A DNA stretch of 64,000 nt from Serilophus lunatus. Its lineage: Eukaryota > Chordata > Aves > Passeriformes > Eurylaimidae. Made by a program: the position numbers and the translations under genes. Below the pieces are notes generated by a model, which saw nothing but the letters and a program-made list of their open reading frames with translations, had not been told where the DNA came from and searched no databases. The stretch spans positions 606,963 through 670,962 of the forward strand of contig VXBA01002143.1 of the NCBI GenBank assembly GCA_013399895.1, read 5' to 3'. The number at the start of each line of letters is the position of its first letter. Position 1 is the stretch's first letter. Of the stretch, positions 52,554 to 64,000 are shown piece after piece.

Positions 52554-55500
52554 AAACAACACAATATGACTGCTCCAATGGAAATTTGTACTTCTCCTAT
52601 CATTCACATTATTTAGCCAGAAGTCAGAACTGGCCTTTTCAACTTAGCAAAAAAAATAAAAAAAAAAAGTAGAAGCAACAATTTTGGCAGAAATCACAGC
52701 TCACTTTGCAGCTGGAAAGGCAATATTTACTGAGCCACCTCTAATAACAACCTTGCTCTAAGTCAGTGGCCTTTAGCCCAACCACTTTCTTTTTTTAGCA
52801 GTCATCATGACCTTTGGCCACAAGGGGAGCCAGATCAATGGTATCAACTTGAACTAATACTGCAGCATCCCACTTGAGTGGTGTATAACACCAATATTGG
52901 TGAGAGTATCTGTTCCGTACTTACTGTTGTGATGTGAACACAAGTGGAAACATAAATTGTAAACCCATTTTTGTTGCTGACGTGCTAAAGGATTCAACAT
53001 TACAACAATAGTATAGGCAGATGTCCTCAGCTGCAACAATTCTCCCTTTGAGAGAGGGTAATGAAACACAAGAAAATAGTAAGAACAAATCAGAGGTAGA
53101 AGTGAGATGAGATTTTGTGCCTTCTTGATTTCTTGATTTTTATTAAGGAAAGTGGCAATCTTCCATTATGAGATTCTTGAAATGTTGTGTTTTGAGAGCT
53201 TATTTTAATAGCATCAATGAGATATCCTAAACAGATGAAACAAACTAATAAAATCTACACATTTTTCCCTTAGAAAGAGCAGCAATTAAAGAAAAGGCAA
53301 ACTGCAAGAGATTTTTTAAGAAGACTGCCAAAATTCTGCTCATTTTCATTCCTCAGCTATTTAACAATTCAGGCAGTATATTACAGTGAAAATGGCCATT
53401 TACCATTTCTGCATTTATATAAAGCATTAGTCAGTAGTTTTAAATCATGTGGCCTGTCTTTGGAACTGTTACTGCCCTTTTTCATTTTAACACCTTGAGG
53501 AAGAAGATCAGTGATTACAATTTCATTCCTTGGTAAGAAACACGCAATGCTACTTCTACCTTTTGTAAAACTGAGAATATCCATTTTAAATTTCATCTAT
53601 ATACCTTTCCAAAATGATGACTTATCCTCACATTCCAGTCACTCACACGAAGCTACTTCTAAATAGCTCTGCTAGTTCTATTCTGCCATTCTTTCCATTT
53701 GAATAAGGGGGAATCTCCCTTTCATTCTTTCAAGATATCAGTTTCAACAAATGAGTATCTAAACATTAAGGTCATCTTTACAGAATAACAGATTGCCTTT
53801 CGCATGTGTAACTGTACATTTTGAAATTCAAGTTGTGTAAGTTTCAATCTATGGTGGTTTTGCATGGAATAGATTGGAGGATATACAGCACACAATGCCA
53901 TATGTCCTATCCTTATAAACAATAATATTTCAAGATGCTTGAGTCACAAATATTCATTTAGATACAGACCTTCCCTTAGCTCCTGGACAAGGCTGTGATG
54001 CAGGTACTGTTCAACCAGAGCTTTTCAGAATATGAAGTATACAAATACATAGTGTTCAGACATTTTTTTTTCTGGCCAGAAATGTCAGACACTGTCAATG
54101 GAAGCAGTGTTCCCCACTCACTGGAGGTGGCAGGGTGGGGAAGTGGCAATCCAAGAGATTTATGCAAACAATATCTATTGAATTAAAAAGACAAATAGAA
54201 GGGGACAAGAATTCTGGGATACTTAAATAAAAAAGATTAGCACTCTCCCAAACTAATGCTGTCAAAAGTCTGGCTCAGAATTTATTTTACAGCTGTGTGT
54301 GGCTACTGATGTAAGTTACTGCTGCTCTGCTTCACTGCATAAACCCTCACCTCATTCTCTCTCCTGGCACCATAGAATATAATTGCAGGGGAGATCAACC
54401 CTGGTCATGATGGGTACAGAAGTGAAACTTAGTAGCTTCCCTTGCTCCCTGGTGGTTGGAGGCTACTCTTCAGATGCTGGCTTGAATGGGAGCTGACTGC
54501 TGCACTCTATTCTTCAAAAGATGTCACCAATGCCTGTCTTATCTTCACTTTTAAGATGCCCAAACCTCAGCCAGTTAGTTAAGTCTACCCAGATAGAAAA
54601 CAGGAGTAACTCATCCAAGATTTTTGGGCTGCGAGATCATATGCATACCATATCCAGGCCTTGGAAAGCATTTAATAGATTTACAATAGCAGAAAGCTTG
54701 TTCTAACTGCAACACCTTCTCTAAAAAGAAATGCAAGAAACCCAACCCCCCCAATGTATTCTTCACAACATTTGAACACAGGTGAATAAGTATGATAGAG
54801 GTGAGCACCCAAATGATGTTCTTAAAACTACTGAATGTTCAGCTTATCCCAAACTAACCCATTAGCTAACTTTAATGGTGCAAGGGATCCTGAGGTAATT
54901 AAAGGCCACAGTACTTCCAAAAGAAAGAATTAAAAACTATAATGGCAGATATAAGAAGGAAAATCTTTTATTCTAAACACATGGCTTCCTGAGTTATGTT
55001 CTGTTTTTATTATCAGAATAAAAATAATTATGCTAGTCTCTTTAACTTAAATACTTTACTATAATTTTATAATATCACCAGTAGGTAACAGATATATGAA
55101 CAATGGTCAATTCATTGTACATAAACTCACTGAGAGAAACTTCAAACATTCCCTTGAGTCAGGATAATTCTGAGTAATGTCCTGACTTATTGCAGACTGC
55201 CTACAAGTTTGCACTCAGCAACTGTGAGGTAGCTTTCACTCTTAAAATCTAAGGGCCTCAAGGAATGATACTAGTTTTAGACTTTGAACTTTCTGAGCTA
55301 CAGAAAAATAAAATGTCTAAACAGAATCTCAAAAAGCCCTTCTGAAACTAGGAGTAAAAATAATCCAGCTTCCGTTTGGAGCACATTAATTTACAAATAT
55401 CAAGTTATGAAGTGTATTTTTGGTATTATTAAATTTGATAATATCTTGCTCAGAAACAGCAAAGGAAATTGTTTCACCTAATTAAATTATTTGCTAGCAG

Positions 55501-56237
55501 GACCACTGGAATATCTTCAAAAGGCATATGAGCATATTATTTGAAAATGGAACAGCCCTCCCAATTTTGTGTGTGATGATTTGTTAATGATTACATTAAA
55601 AAGAAACTGATTTCTAACAAGCTATTAAGGCAAAAGGTAATAATTTTATCTTTCACATAATACAGGTCACAAGTTTTTGTTACATGATTCTTCCATTATT
55701 TGACTCTGTTTCAACAGGCATATATAAATTAGACAGAGATTAATACTGCTTTAAAGAGGTCAACACTAAGCACTGTTCAACAGTGCAGACTGTACATTCT
55801 TCCACCTTGCAATGAGGCATAGAACATTTACAAGGCTACATTCAGAAGAGAGCTTTGTATGAAGATGACACCATTTTCTTACTCAATATGGAGAAATAGA
55901 TGCTTCCTACTGCCCTGCTCCACTTCCCAAACCACAGATTCTGTGGTCACACAAAAGATTGACATGGAAGGTGAAACACCCATGTAAGCATGAAGTCACT
56001 TCCTCAAACAGAAAATAACTCCAGTCAAATGGTTTGTTTCCTTCAGGAGGTTTCCCTGCATTTTTACTTATGGAAAAATAGCTGACAGTATTCCATCTGA
56101 TAAGTAGCTTTGAGGGGGGAGATAGATTATAGTTGAAAATGAGTGAGATAACTACTGGATGAATCTTCCAAACCAAGCAGTGGGACACACTGCTTTCCTG
56201 TAAGTGCTCAAAAACCGAGTGGGTATGGTGCTTGGCA

Positions 56238-56332
56238 GAATGGTTTAGTGAGCATGGTGGTATTAGGTCAAAGGTTGGACTTGATGACCTTGGAGTTCTT
56301 TTCCAGACTCCATGAATCTATGGTTATGTGAT
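56238..56332 (+). mobile_element. CR1 3' tail fragment
   Basis: The order cagaatggtttagtgagcat, ggtggtattaggtcaaaggt, tggacttgatgaccttggag, ttcttttccagactccatga, followed by an eroded atctatggttatgtgat, is a CR1 3' end. Only about 95 bp are left; it lies antisense to STXBP5L. Confidence 0.9.
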
Positions 56333-59300
56333 CTTTGTAGTTCTTCAGAGTGGATGTACTACATATCACCAGAACGTAATAAGAAAGACACCTAAACCAT
56401 AATACAGATCACTACTACAACAAATCTTCTAACCACTGAGGATGACCTTCCTAAACAGATGTAAGGCAAGGCTTCCAAAGTCCTCTCAGCAGAGACCATT
56501 GAGTGGTCTCAAAATTTCTTTATTAATATGCATTCTTAAGCTGCCAGAAACAAACTCAAAAAGTAGTCGTCCCTTTTTTCATCAAAACTTCTAGTGTAAT
56601 TCCACAGTGTTGCTGAGTAGATCAAGGTTGTTCATACATTTTATTAGTGACTTGAAAGTTAAACCAGTGCTGGTAAGATCTTCAGATACTGCAAAGGCTA
56701 TCCTGTGAGGAAAAATAAAAGGTAGAAAAGTGAGCCCTGCTGAATTCCAGAGACAATGGCTCAGGGCAACAAAACGGAGGACTGAATCCTGAAAAATAGT
56801 GACCAAAGAGGATTCAGGAATCATAACCCACAAATAACTCATAATAAACTACTTCTGAAAAACAAAGGCTACCACAGCCTTTGGATACACGACAATGACA
56901 TTAGAGATCATGTTAAAATAGCTAATGGAATATTGTGATATTCAGAGACAAAAAGGCAAAATGGAAAGAAAATAATCAAGAAAAAAGTGAGTAAATAAGC
57001 TATCAGAACAGTTTTTCAAGAAGAAAACCAAGACAATTTGCTTGTTGTTTGTAAATCTGCTTCATGAAAAAAAAATTACTACTGAAGAGTTCTTGAATCT
57101 GAGAAAGCCATAATAATAAGCAATTCCTGAAAGCTGAACTTGAAAAAGAAAAAAATTAGAAATATGGAACAAAGTTTTTTGGTTTAACAGAGAGGAAACC
57201 AGTGAAAAAGGGTGAATAGTGCATTTTATGACTTCACATCAAGCCTGATGCCTTTCTTACAAGGTAATAAATAAATAAAGAAGTAGCATATGTTCATTTA
57301 TTAATGGTACTTCATTGACAACATGGGAAGATAGGAAGGGTAATGTGTGCATAACAGACATCTTGTGTAATAATTTAAGATTCATATATTGGTGTCTTTA
57401 TTCATTTGATGATTGTAAAGTAAAACATTCATGCTGGACAACAGGAGCTGGCTGACAAGCCAGGAATACAGTCTTTAACTAAGATGCCCGGTTCCAGCAA
57501 AAGACCTCAGTGACTTTGCTATGGTTAAAACAGCTCCTGGTTAATTCAGTAGGTACCTTTAAGTAGTCAGACTGACTGATCTGACAACTGTGATCAAATG
57601 CATTTCTGTCTGGAGTTTAGATCCAAGGGAATAGAAATGCAATAGATGAATGTGGAAATAGTCCAAAATGTAAGGAGCAGTTGGAAGGCAGATTACTGCA
57701 TCTACTTTGCTAAGTAAAATAATACCCAGGAGCAAAGTGAGGAGCAGGTTCCTTGATTGTCCATATGATGTAATTGTTACTTGACTTCCAGGCTCTGTTT
57801 TGAAGAGATGCATTTAGTTCACTCTGAGACCTAACCAGGGAGTTGTTCAGAAAGGGGAATATTCCAAGGAGTGCTCTCCATATACAATGTGAAAATGTTG
57901 TGCCTGGTTTGGCTTCTTCTACCCTGTTCAGTCTTTCAGCTCCATTCCCAAAGGCTTTTCATCATCAAATATCACTGTATGCAGTCCTACCATACTCTGG
58001 AGTTGGCAAAACACATTCTTCGTCTTGTGTTACAAAAACGCTGTGCTGTAGGGCCGAAACACAGACCTTACATTATTTCAGAGGCTTTGAAGGAAAAGAG
58101 AAAACAGAAGAAAAAGATCACAGGTCCATAGTGGACTTCTGGATGTCCACTATGAGAGATTAATCCCAGCTCTCCTCACATATAAGAGCTCATTCTCTGG
58201 CTCATTCCCTCATTGACTGGTTGGCACTCAAAGATCTGGGAGATTGCCTAAGGTCTGAATCATTCATTTTTACATTCTGAGGGGTGAATGCCACTGGAAG
58301 TAAAACACTCTTCTCTCTTCCAGTGAATCCAGTGACTGATGCATCCACAAGGCATTTTAACACGACAGATAAGCAACAGTTATGCTGGGTGACATTTCAG
58401 AAAACAGAAGGATTTGAGTAGTTTTGAAGCATGTTACTTCATTTCTTGAAGCTCAACCTGCATTTCCTCAGATGGACAGGGTTTTGCATGGCCTATAGAT
58501 GCTCTGAGTGACCACTACTCACAACCCAAAGAAATATCAGTGACAAAAAAAAAATTAGTTGGGGAAAATTTGAAACAGGCAAAGAGATTCTAAGTAGTCA
58601 TTGAAGAAAAAAAGACAATAAATAAACAGGTGCAGAATACAATCTTGTTCCTAAAATCCTGAACTTAAGTCCAGCTAACTAAAATCTTTCCTTTACTGTT
58701 AAAGCCTGTGGAGTGATGAAGAGCAAGATGAACTACGATTAAAAAAGCAAAACAAGAACCTTCTGTCTCTAGAGGTTAATAAAAAAAAATCCAGAAAGAT
58801 TTGTTCATGAATGTTAAAAGAATTGTTTAAGAACCTGAGGACTATGGAATCCACTTTCATCTGCAAATACATAGTTTGTTGAAGCTTTTAAAAATTATGT
58901 ATAGAGTGCCAAAATTTTCATTGGTTCAAGGAAAGTCCTGAAGTATGACAAATGTCCATCCCACATGTGTTCTGATTCATCCCTACATATCTCTTTTATC
59001 TTTAAAATCTAGAGGGCAACATACAGCAAGCAAACTGGCTGAGGTCTTTTCTGGTTGTGCAACATGAAACAGCTGCCTTAGCTATACACATCCAGCACTG
59101 GGAGGATGCAAGGGCACATATTCAGCAAGCTCCCAGGCACAGTCATTCGAAGCATAAAATATATGCATAACTTGGGTAACTTAATACCTTTCGACTATTT
59201 GAGTCCAGCAACCTTTTAGTGCTCATGAAATAAGACTTGCATATTGCTTCCTGATACAGTTGTTTTGAATTTAAGCTAATTTTGAAGTGTAAGGTCTCAC

Positions 59301-62300
59301 AGTATTTGCTCCATTCCATGTGTATTTTTCCATGTATGTTCTATCACTTAATGTACATGTATATCATAAAACTGTTACATGCACACGGCTCGATTTCTAA
59401 CCTTTGTTAAACTGAAAAATTACACCTGATTGATGAAATACCTGCATTTATATGAAATTAAAAGAAAAAGTATTTTGATTAAGAAGTCTCTCTCTATATT
59501 AAATATTTCTATCAGCAATAATGAAATTGCAACATGGAAATAAAAGGAACAGAAGCTCAAAGAACAGCATGTGGATGTTCTAAACCATTTCAAAATCAGC
59601 CACTTAGCGACAAACAGATTGTTATGCATAAAATCATGCTCACAAGAGGAAAGCATTCACTTAGAGGTGGAGTGCAGTGAAAGAAAAGAAAAAGGGACAG
59701 AGCAAGACAGTGTCATAACACTCTTCTGTTTACCATGGCAAACCATCATTTAGTAATATGGTAGGAGCTGACAAAATTAGCAAATAGAATTAAGATAAGG
59801 AAATCTGACATGTGAAAAACCACTTCAACTACTTGGATGCTACATATCATTAAATTTCATTCTAAGAAGCATCTGTCTCAGCCACTGATGGTGATTTTTT
59901 TAAAAGAGCTGCACTTAATATTTCTAGAGTGCATGAAGATGATGCAGCAGCCAATATAATGTCAAAATTAAAGAGCAAATCTCTGCATGGCTTAATTCCC
60001 AGGACCTTTTTTCTACCATTATTATCACCAATGACTGTGCAGAAGCTGTAAACAATTTGTACACATGCAATATTTGTCCTGTGGGAATCCGCTTTTAACA
60101 GATTCAGAAATGATGTCAACAATACTTCACTTCTGCTGGTAGACTGCAAAATCTTGATGATTCAATGTCTATGACAATTCCTCAAAGTACAGGGAAATTA
60201 AAGGGTAATGAGGTGAAGAGTGGAAATCAGAGACTCAGACAAATACCAACATTATGGATTAAGAGTTATATGGGAGTTTTTGGATCAGTTGTATTATCTG
60301 ACAGAATTAAAACAATATAAAGAAAAATGTGATCACAAATACTTATATAAATAAGTGTCACAATTAGGAAGGGCACAGTCATATTCTCCCATAACATGTG
60401 AATGGGAAAGTTAAAGTTTACCACTATGGTATCATTTAAAATTAATGAAATAGTTAACTTGCGCAGATACCACTCTTTTGAAGATGATGGCAAAAAGTCA
60501 CTTGTAATTTTGTACTATATGTATAGATAGCCTTCCAAAAGAAGAAAAATATTGTTGAGGCAAAGACTTATCTGTGGAAATTCTGATTAAAAATAGCCAT
60601 CTTACATCCCAAGAGAAGCTGCTGAAAACAGAGATTTCCTCATTGAAAGTCTTCATTGACTAATAGATATGTTAATAAAAATCTAGACTGCTAGTTACAT
60701 AATTGCACTCAAACTTTTGAAACATCTTATTCTATCTGGAACTCTGTGACTTGACTCAATTCTGGCTTGTTTGTCTGATCTTTCTGCTTTACCTTGTCTT
60801 TTTGATGGTAAATCCATGTTTGCAAGATGACTGACAAACTGAAAATCAACCTTCGGTTCATCCAGAGTATCAAATTTTAAATAGCAAAGGGGGAACCAAA
60901 ACTACTGAGTGGTTTCATGACTGGTCTAAACCTGTTTAATTCCACAGTATCAAGGAAAGTGATGCTCCAGACTTTCTCATTGCTGCCTTAGGCTGAGCAG
61001 TCTGACCTTCCTTGTGCTGACACTGTGGCTCATTTCACTGCTACACAAGAAAACAGGGAACTAAGTATTTGAGCTGAAAAGCAGCTCCACAGCAAAAGAC
61101 AAAACAACACTTTTTCCTCAGTTTGCATTTCCCAGTTCCTAAATCTGGCTCACCGGGCAACAAGAAGGAGGCGTGGGAATGCTGTCTGGACATGAAGGAT
61201 ACTGAATGGAACTAGTCCTCAGAGAAGGAAAACAGGCAGATTAGTTTAAATCAACCAAGCAGCTGCACCCTTTGAGACAATGCTAAATAATATATTCCAA
61301 CTTTTTACATCTTTTTAGTCCTAAACCCCTTAAATAAATAAAAAATATATTAAGAGAGACAGAGAAAGAATACGTCACTTTTCTGGTTGTTCATTATTAA
61401 AAAAAAAAAAATCTTTAAAACTAAATTACCTTAGATTTGTCAGCTTGTTAATTCAGAGAAACATATCAACCTATCTTTATCTGCCTAGATGGACCAGAAA
61501 CCTAACACAAGGCATCCAGGTTCTAAATTATTGCTCAAGTCTACAGTACCTCAATGGGTTTTCCAACTACTTTCTTCACTATATTTAATTTCTCTTTGGT
61601 AGTTTTGTTTCTAATTTAAATTTATTTCTGTAGATTCTGGAACTACAATAATATAACTTTCTGATAAAATTTAAACTGTCATAGTAACATCAGTGTATAT
61701 AAAAAATAAAAATGTCAGCAAGTAAAAGCAGCCAGCAAGTGATTCTACATTAATCTTATTTCCTATTTCTAACTGCATTTTACAAAGGAAAAGATGGAAA
61801 TTAATACTTTGTCCAAAGGGAGTGTTGCAGATAGAAAAAACACCTTCTACTTTTTTCTTATTTCTTGTACTGTTTGAATCAACACAGAAAGAAAGGGGTT
61901 TTGGGTGACCAGTTTCAACAAAGAGGTTTCCAGTCATTCACCCAACCAACGGAATAAAACTTCAAGCAAAGCTTCCACTGAGCTCATGGATGATGGAGCT
62001 CTAGGCAAATATATAATCACTCATATGTCTTTTAATGGCTGAATAACTGTAAAAGAAAAAATATCTTGAAGAGTTTAGATCAAAAACAACTTTACTTGAA
62101 GTATGAGCTTCCCATGGAGATACTACAAAGAGATCCTCCTTAAGTGTCCTTCTCCACCTCACCCCCCCGCCAAGGGTGGGGTGGGAGAAAAGGATAAAAC
62201 AAGGCAAATAGAGGAGATCTAATGAGATAAAGTGGAAGTGGAAAGGGAAGTCCCAGGAATTGCAGCACCATTCTTCCTTAGTCTTCCTCATCCAGTTCAA

Positions 62301-64000
62301 ATATATAGCACATCATTATTTCCAGTTACTCAGGTGGTTCCCAGTCTTGGCAAGTGACTTTCTCTAGGAGGGTCAAATAACCAATCTCCACTGCAACTCA
62401 AGAACTCATAAAGGTATGAATTCCCAAGATTTCCAGGAAGTATATCAAGTACATATGATCCCATTCTGAGAGAAGAATGATTAGAGATAAACAAGCAGAC
62501 ATATTTTCCGACTTGTTCTGAAAAAACCTTTGTTCATGGTCATAAGCCAAAGAATCATTGCCTTAAATGGCTTTTTGATGTGAATTTTAAAAAATAAATC
62601 TGCATCAAATTCTTCTAGTGCTGCTCCTAGTATTTTATTTTGGGACAGCATTTCCTCTTCACAAGTCACTTCAGTTTGATAGGTCATACACAAGGGATGA
62701 ATAAGAAATATGTGGTGTCTACATCTTTGAGGGGAAAAAAAACCAAACTCCTTGTAGAAAAAGAAATTTCCAGCCCAACAAATTTTCTCACACTTTAGTA
62801 CTGTAAAGGGTTATTTTTCTTTAAGCATTACAAAACAAACTGCATTGAAGTGTAAAGTCACTTCATAAATAGGAAGCACAAGTGTGGGGACCCAGTGAGC
62901 CGCTAACCAAGGTAACTCACGTGTAAAGTACTTTTTATGATGCATTGGATGTGTCAGCATATTTCCAGGCTAAGAATAGAGTGGAATAAGCCATTTGGGT
63001 TTTTTTCCATGAGAATAGATTGGAATTCTTATTGCACATTATTCATGCAACTAGAAAACTGCAATCTTACATGTTTTCAGTTTTACTGCTTTTCTTTGCC
63101 AAACTGACTGAAATCAATTAAGATGACACATTATGAAAATCACTGCACATAACAAATTCATAACTTCTAGAGCAGAAACAGCACTAATTGCTCAAAAGCT
63201 GTCTTAAACATTTATGAGTTACTGTAAAATGTGAAAGGAGTACAGCTTCTAGGTACAAAAAGACAACCATACAGACAGCAAAGATGTGACTATAGTTCAG
63301 CAATGTAATTCCCAATGAGCTCACAAAGCTCTAGTATTGTAATAATGATGTTTGCAGCACCACAGAGGTCATTACGGGCTTACCTCCCAACATGTATTCA
63401 CATTCCCAGCCAGGATGTGAGTTCATTCACTGAGTTCTTTCCTATCACAACTATAACTCAGACACCCAGTTAGATATGCCCATAGCTGGTGAAGCCTGTA
63501 GTGGTGCTACACCCCAAGAAGCTTCAAGTTTTAATAAAGACTGGAAAAAACCATACTTCAAAATGCAAGAGTATTTGAACAATCTCTGGAGACTTGCTGA
63601 TGAATTCATAGAACTGTCCAAGTCAGATGATATTTATTCTCCTTCTCCTTTCAACTGACCCAATTGCATTACAAGAAGTTAAAAACAGTACTGCTGTTTT
63701 TTGAGGATTTTTTATGTTCCATTCTTAGCAATTGCTATAGCCATCACTAGAATATTCTTCAACTGCAAGTAGAAGAAACTGTCCTCTTACCTTACGACTG
63801 CCAAAGTTCGATAGCTAACACAAATTATTTATTGAGTTATTTTGTATAGTTGCAAATACATTGTGTTCAGCTACAAACATCGGTGTACATGGTCAGTGTA
63901 TCCAACGGGATAGCAACAGGTCAGAGCTGTGCAAAACCTGGCAACTCCTGCAGATGAACAAATGGGGTAAGACTCACTGAGTATGCTGAGAGGCTGTGAG

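Larger units (their letters stand above)
1..64000 (-). other. STXBP5L: Partial STXBP5L (tomosyn-2) transcription unit
   Basis: Four minus-strand exons spell a continuous N-terminal segment of tomosyn-2, so the window is read as an internal part of this gene. Known for the family: tomosyns are large cytosolic proteins of the Lgl group, with two N-terminal WD40 propellers and a C-terminal R-SNARE-like motif. They bind syntaxin and SNAP-25 and restrain SNARE-driven exocytosis. Seen here: only propeller sequence, with no start codon, promoter, linker or SNARE motif. Telling STXBP5L from STXBP5 rests on residues I recall as paralogue-specific: NRERITY rather than CRERVTF, GNTHIVNIESFIL rather than GNIHIVNVESFTL, STKTHPG rather than SSKSHPG, and HLSDSPRDEG rather than HISDNPMDEG. 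That gene extent covers the whole window is inferred from exon phases and from not finding the exons that should precede and follow. Confidence 0.88.
36322..64000 (-). other. STXBP5L: STXBP5L upstream intron, at least 27.7 kb
   Basis: No exon could be recognised between the 36.2-kb exon and the right edge. I looked for the preceding propeller exon, which should end in a GAIR-type peptide at a phase-2 donor, and did not find it. The stretch holds CR1 pieces near 41.9, 51.9-52.6 and 56.2 kb, the TCCA array near 43.0 kb, a hairpin near 46.8 kb, AT/CA simple repeats near 49.5 kb and one N at 47464. The rest is AT-rich sequence in which I see nothing annotatable. Confidence 0.7.

Noticed and set aside
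63370..63660. 60-codon plus-strand ORF near the right edge, next to a cttacc that looks like a minus-strand donor
   Set aside because: No tomosyn peptide can be read upstream of the donor-like site in any frame, and the ORF has no recognisable domain.
1..64000. CRISPR arrays, phage or bacterial operons
   Set aside because: No regularly spaced direct repeats, no ribosome-binding-site-led gene runs, and the content is clearly vertebrate intron.

Overview
The window looks like avian nuclear DNA. It is AT-rich, its interspersed repeats are almost all CR1 non-LTR retrotransposons with the 3' tails typical of birds, and it carries four exons of a vertebrate synaptic gene separated by introns of 2 to 28 kb. 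I cannot resolve the bird lineage from sequence alone.

The only host gene I can support is STXBP5L (tomosyn-2), on the minus strand. In transcript order the coding exons are at 36207-36288 (or to 36321 with an alternative acceptor), 34244-34344, 15051-15185 and 2752-2815. Their reading frames join without a break (phases 2-0, 0-2, 2-2, 2-0). Together they encode about 127 residues near the N-terminus, part of the first WD40-type beta-propeller. Specific residues match my recollection of STXBP5L better than its paralogue STXBP5. I found no further exon. The rest of the window is therefore read as intron: more than 27 kb upstream of the first visible exon, 1.9 kb, 19.1 kb, 12.2 kb, and the start of the next intron running off the left edge. 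No promoter, first exon or 3' end is visible.

The introns hold at least six CR1 copies. The largest (about 3605-4594, plus strand) has one open frame from the reverse transcriptase FADD box to the element's stop codon. Two others (21357-21567 and 51925-52553) have internal deletions. There is also one degraded LTR-like repeat (about 6765-7271), two perfect tetranucleotide microsatellites ((GATA)20 and (TCCA)16), several short AT- or A-rich simple repeats, and a 16-bp-arm hairpin near 46.8 kb. Base 47464 is an N.

I see no bacterial, phage or CRISPR features, no RNA gene and no new multi-gene system. The points most worth checking are a possible 33-nt in-frame alternative acceptor in STXBP5L, the open CR1 frame with a triplicated stop-codon motif, the hairpin, and two ORF-bearing stretches I could not assign.
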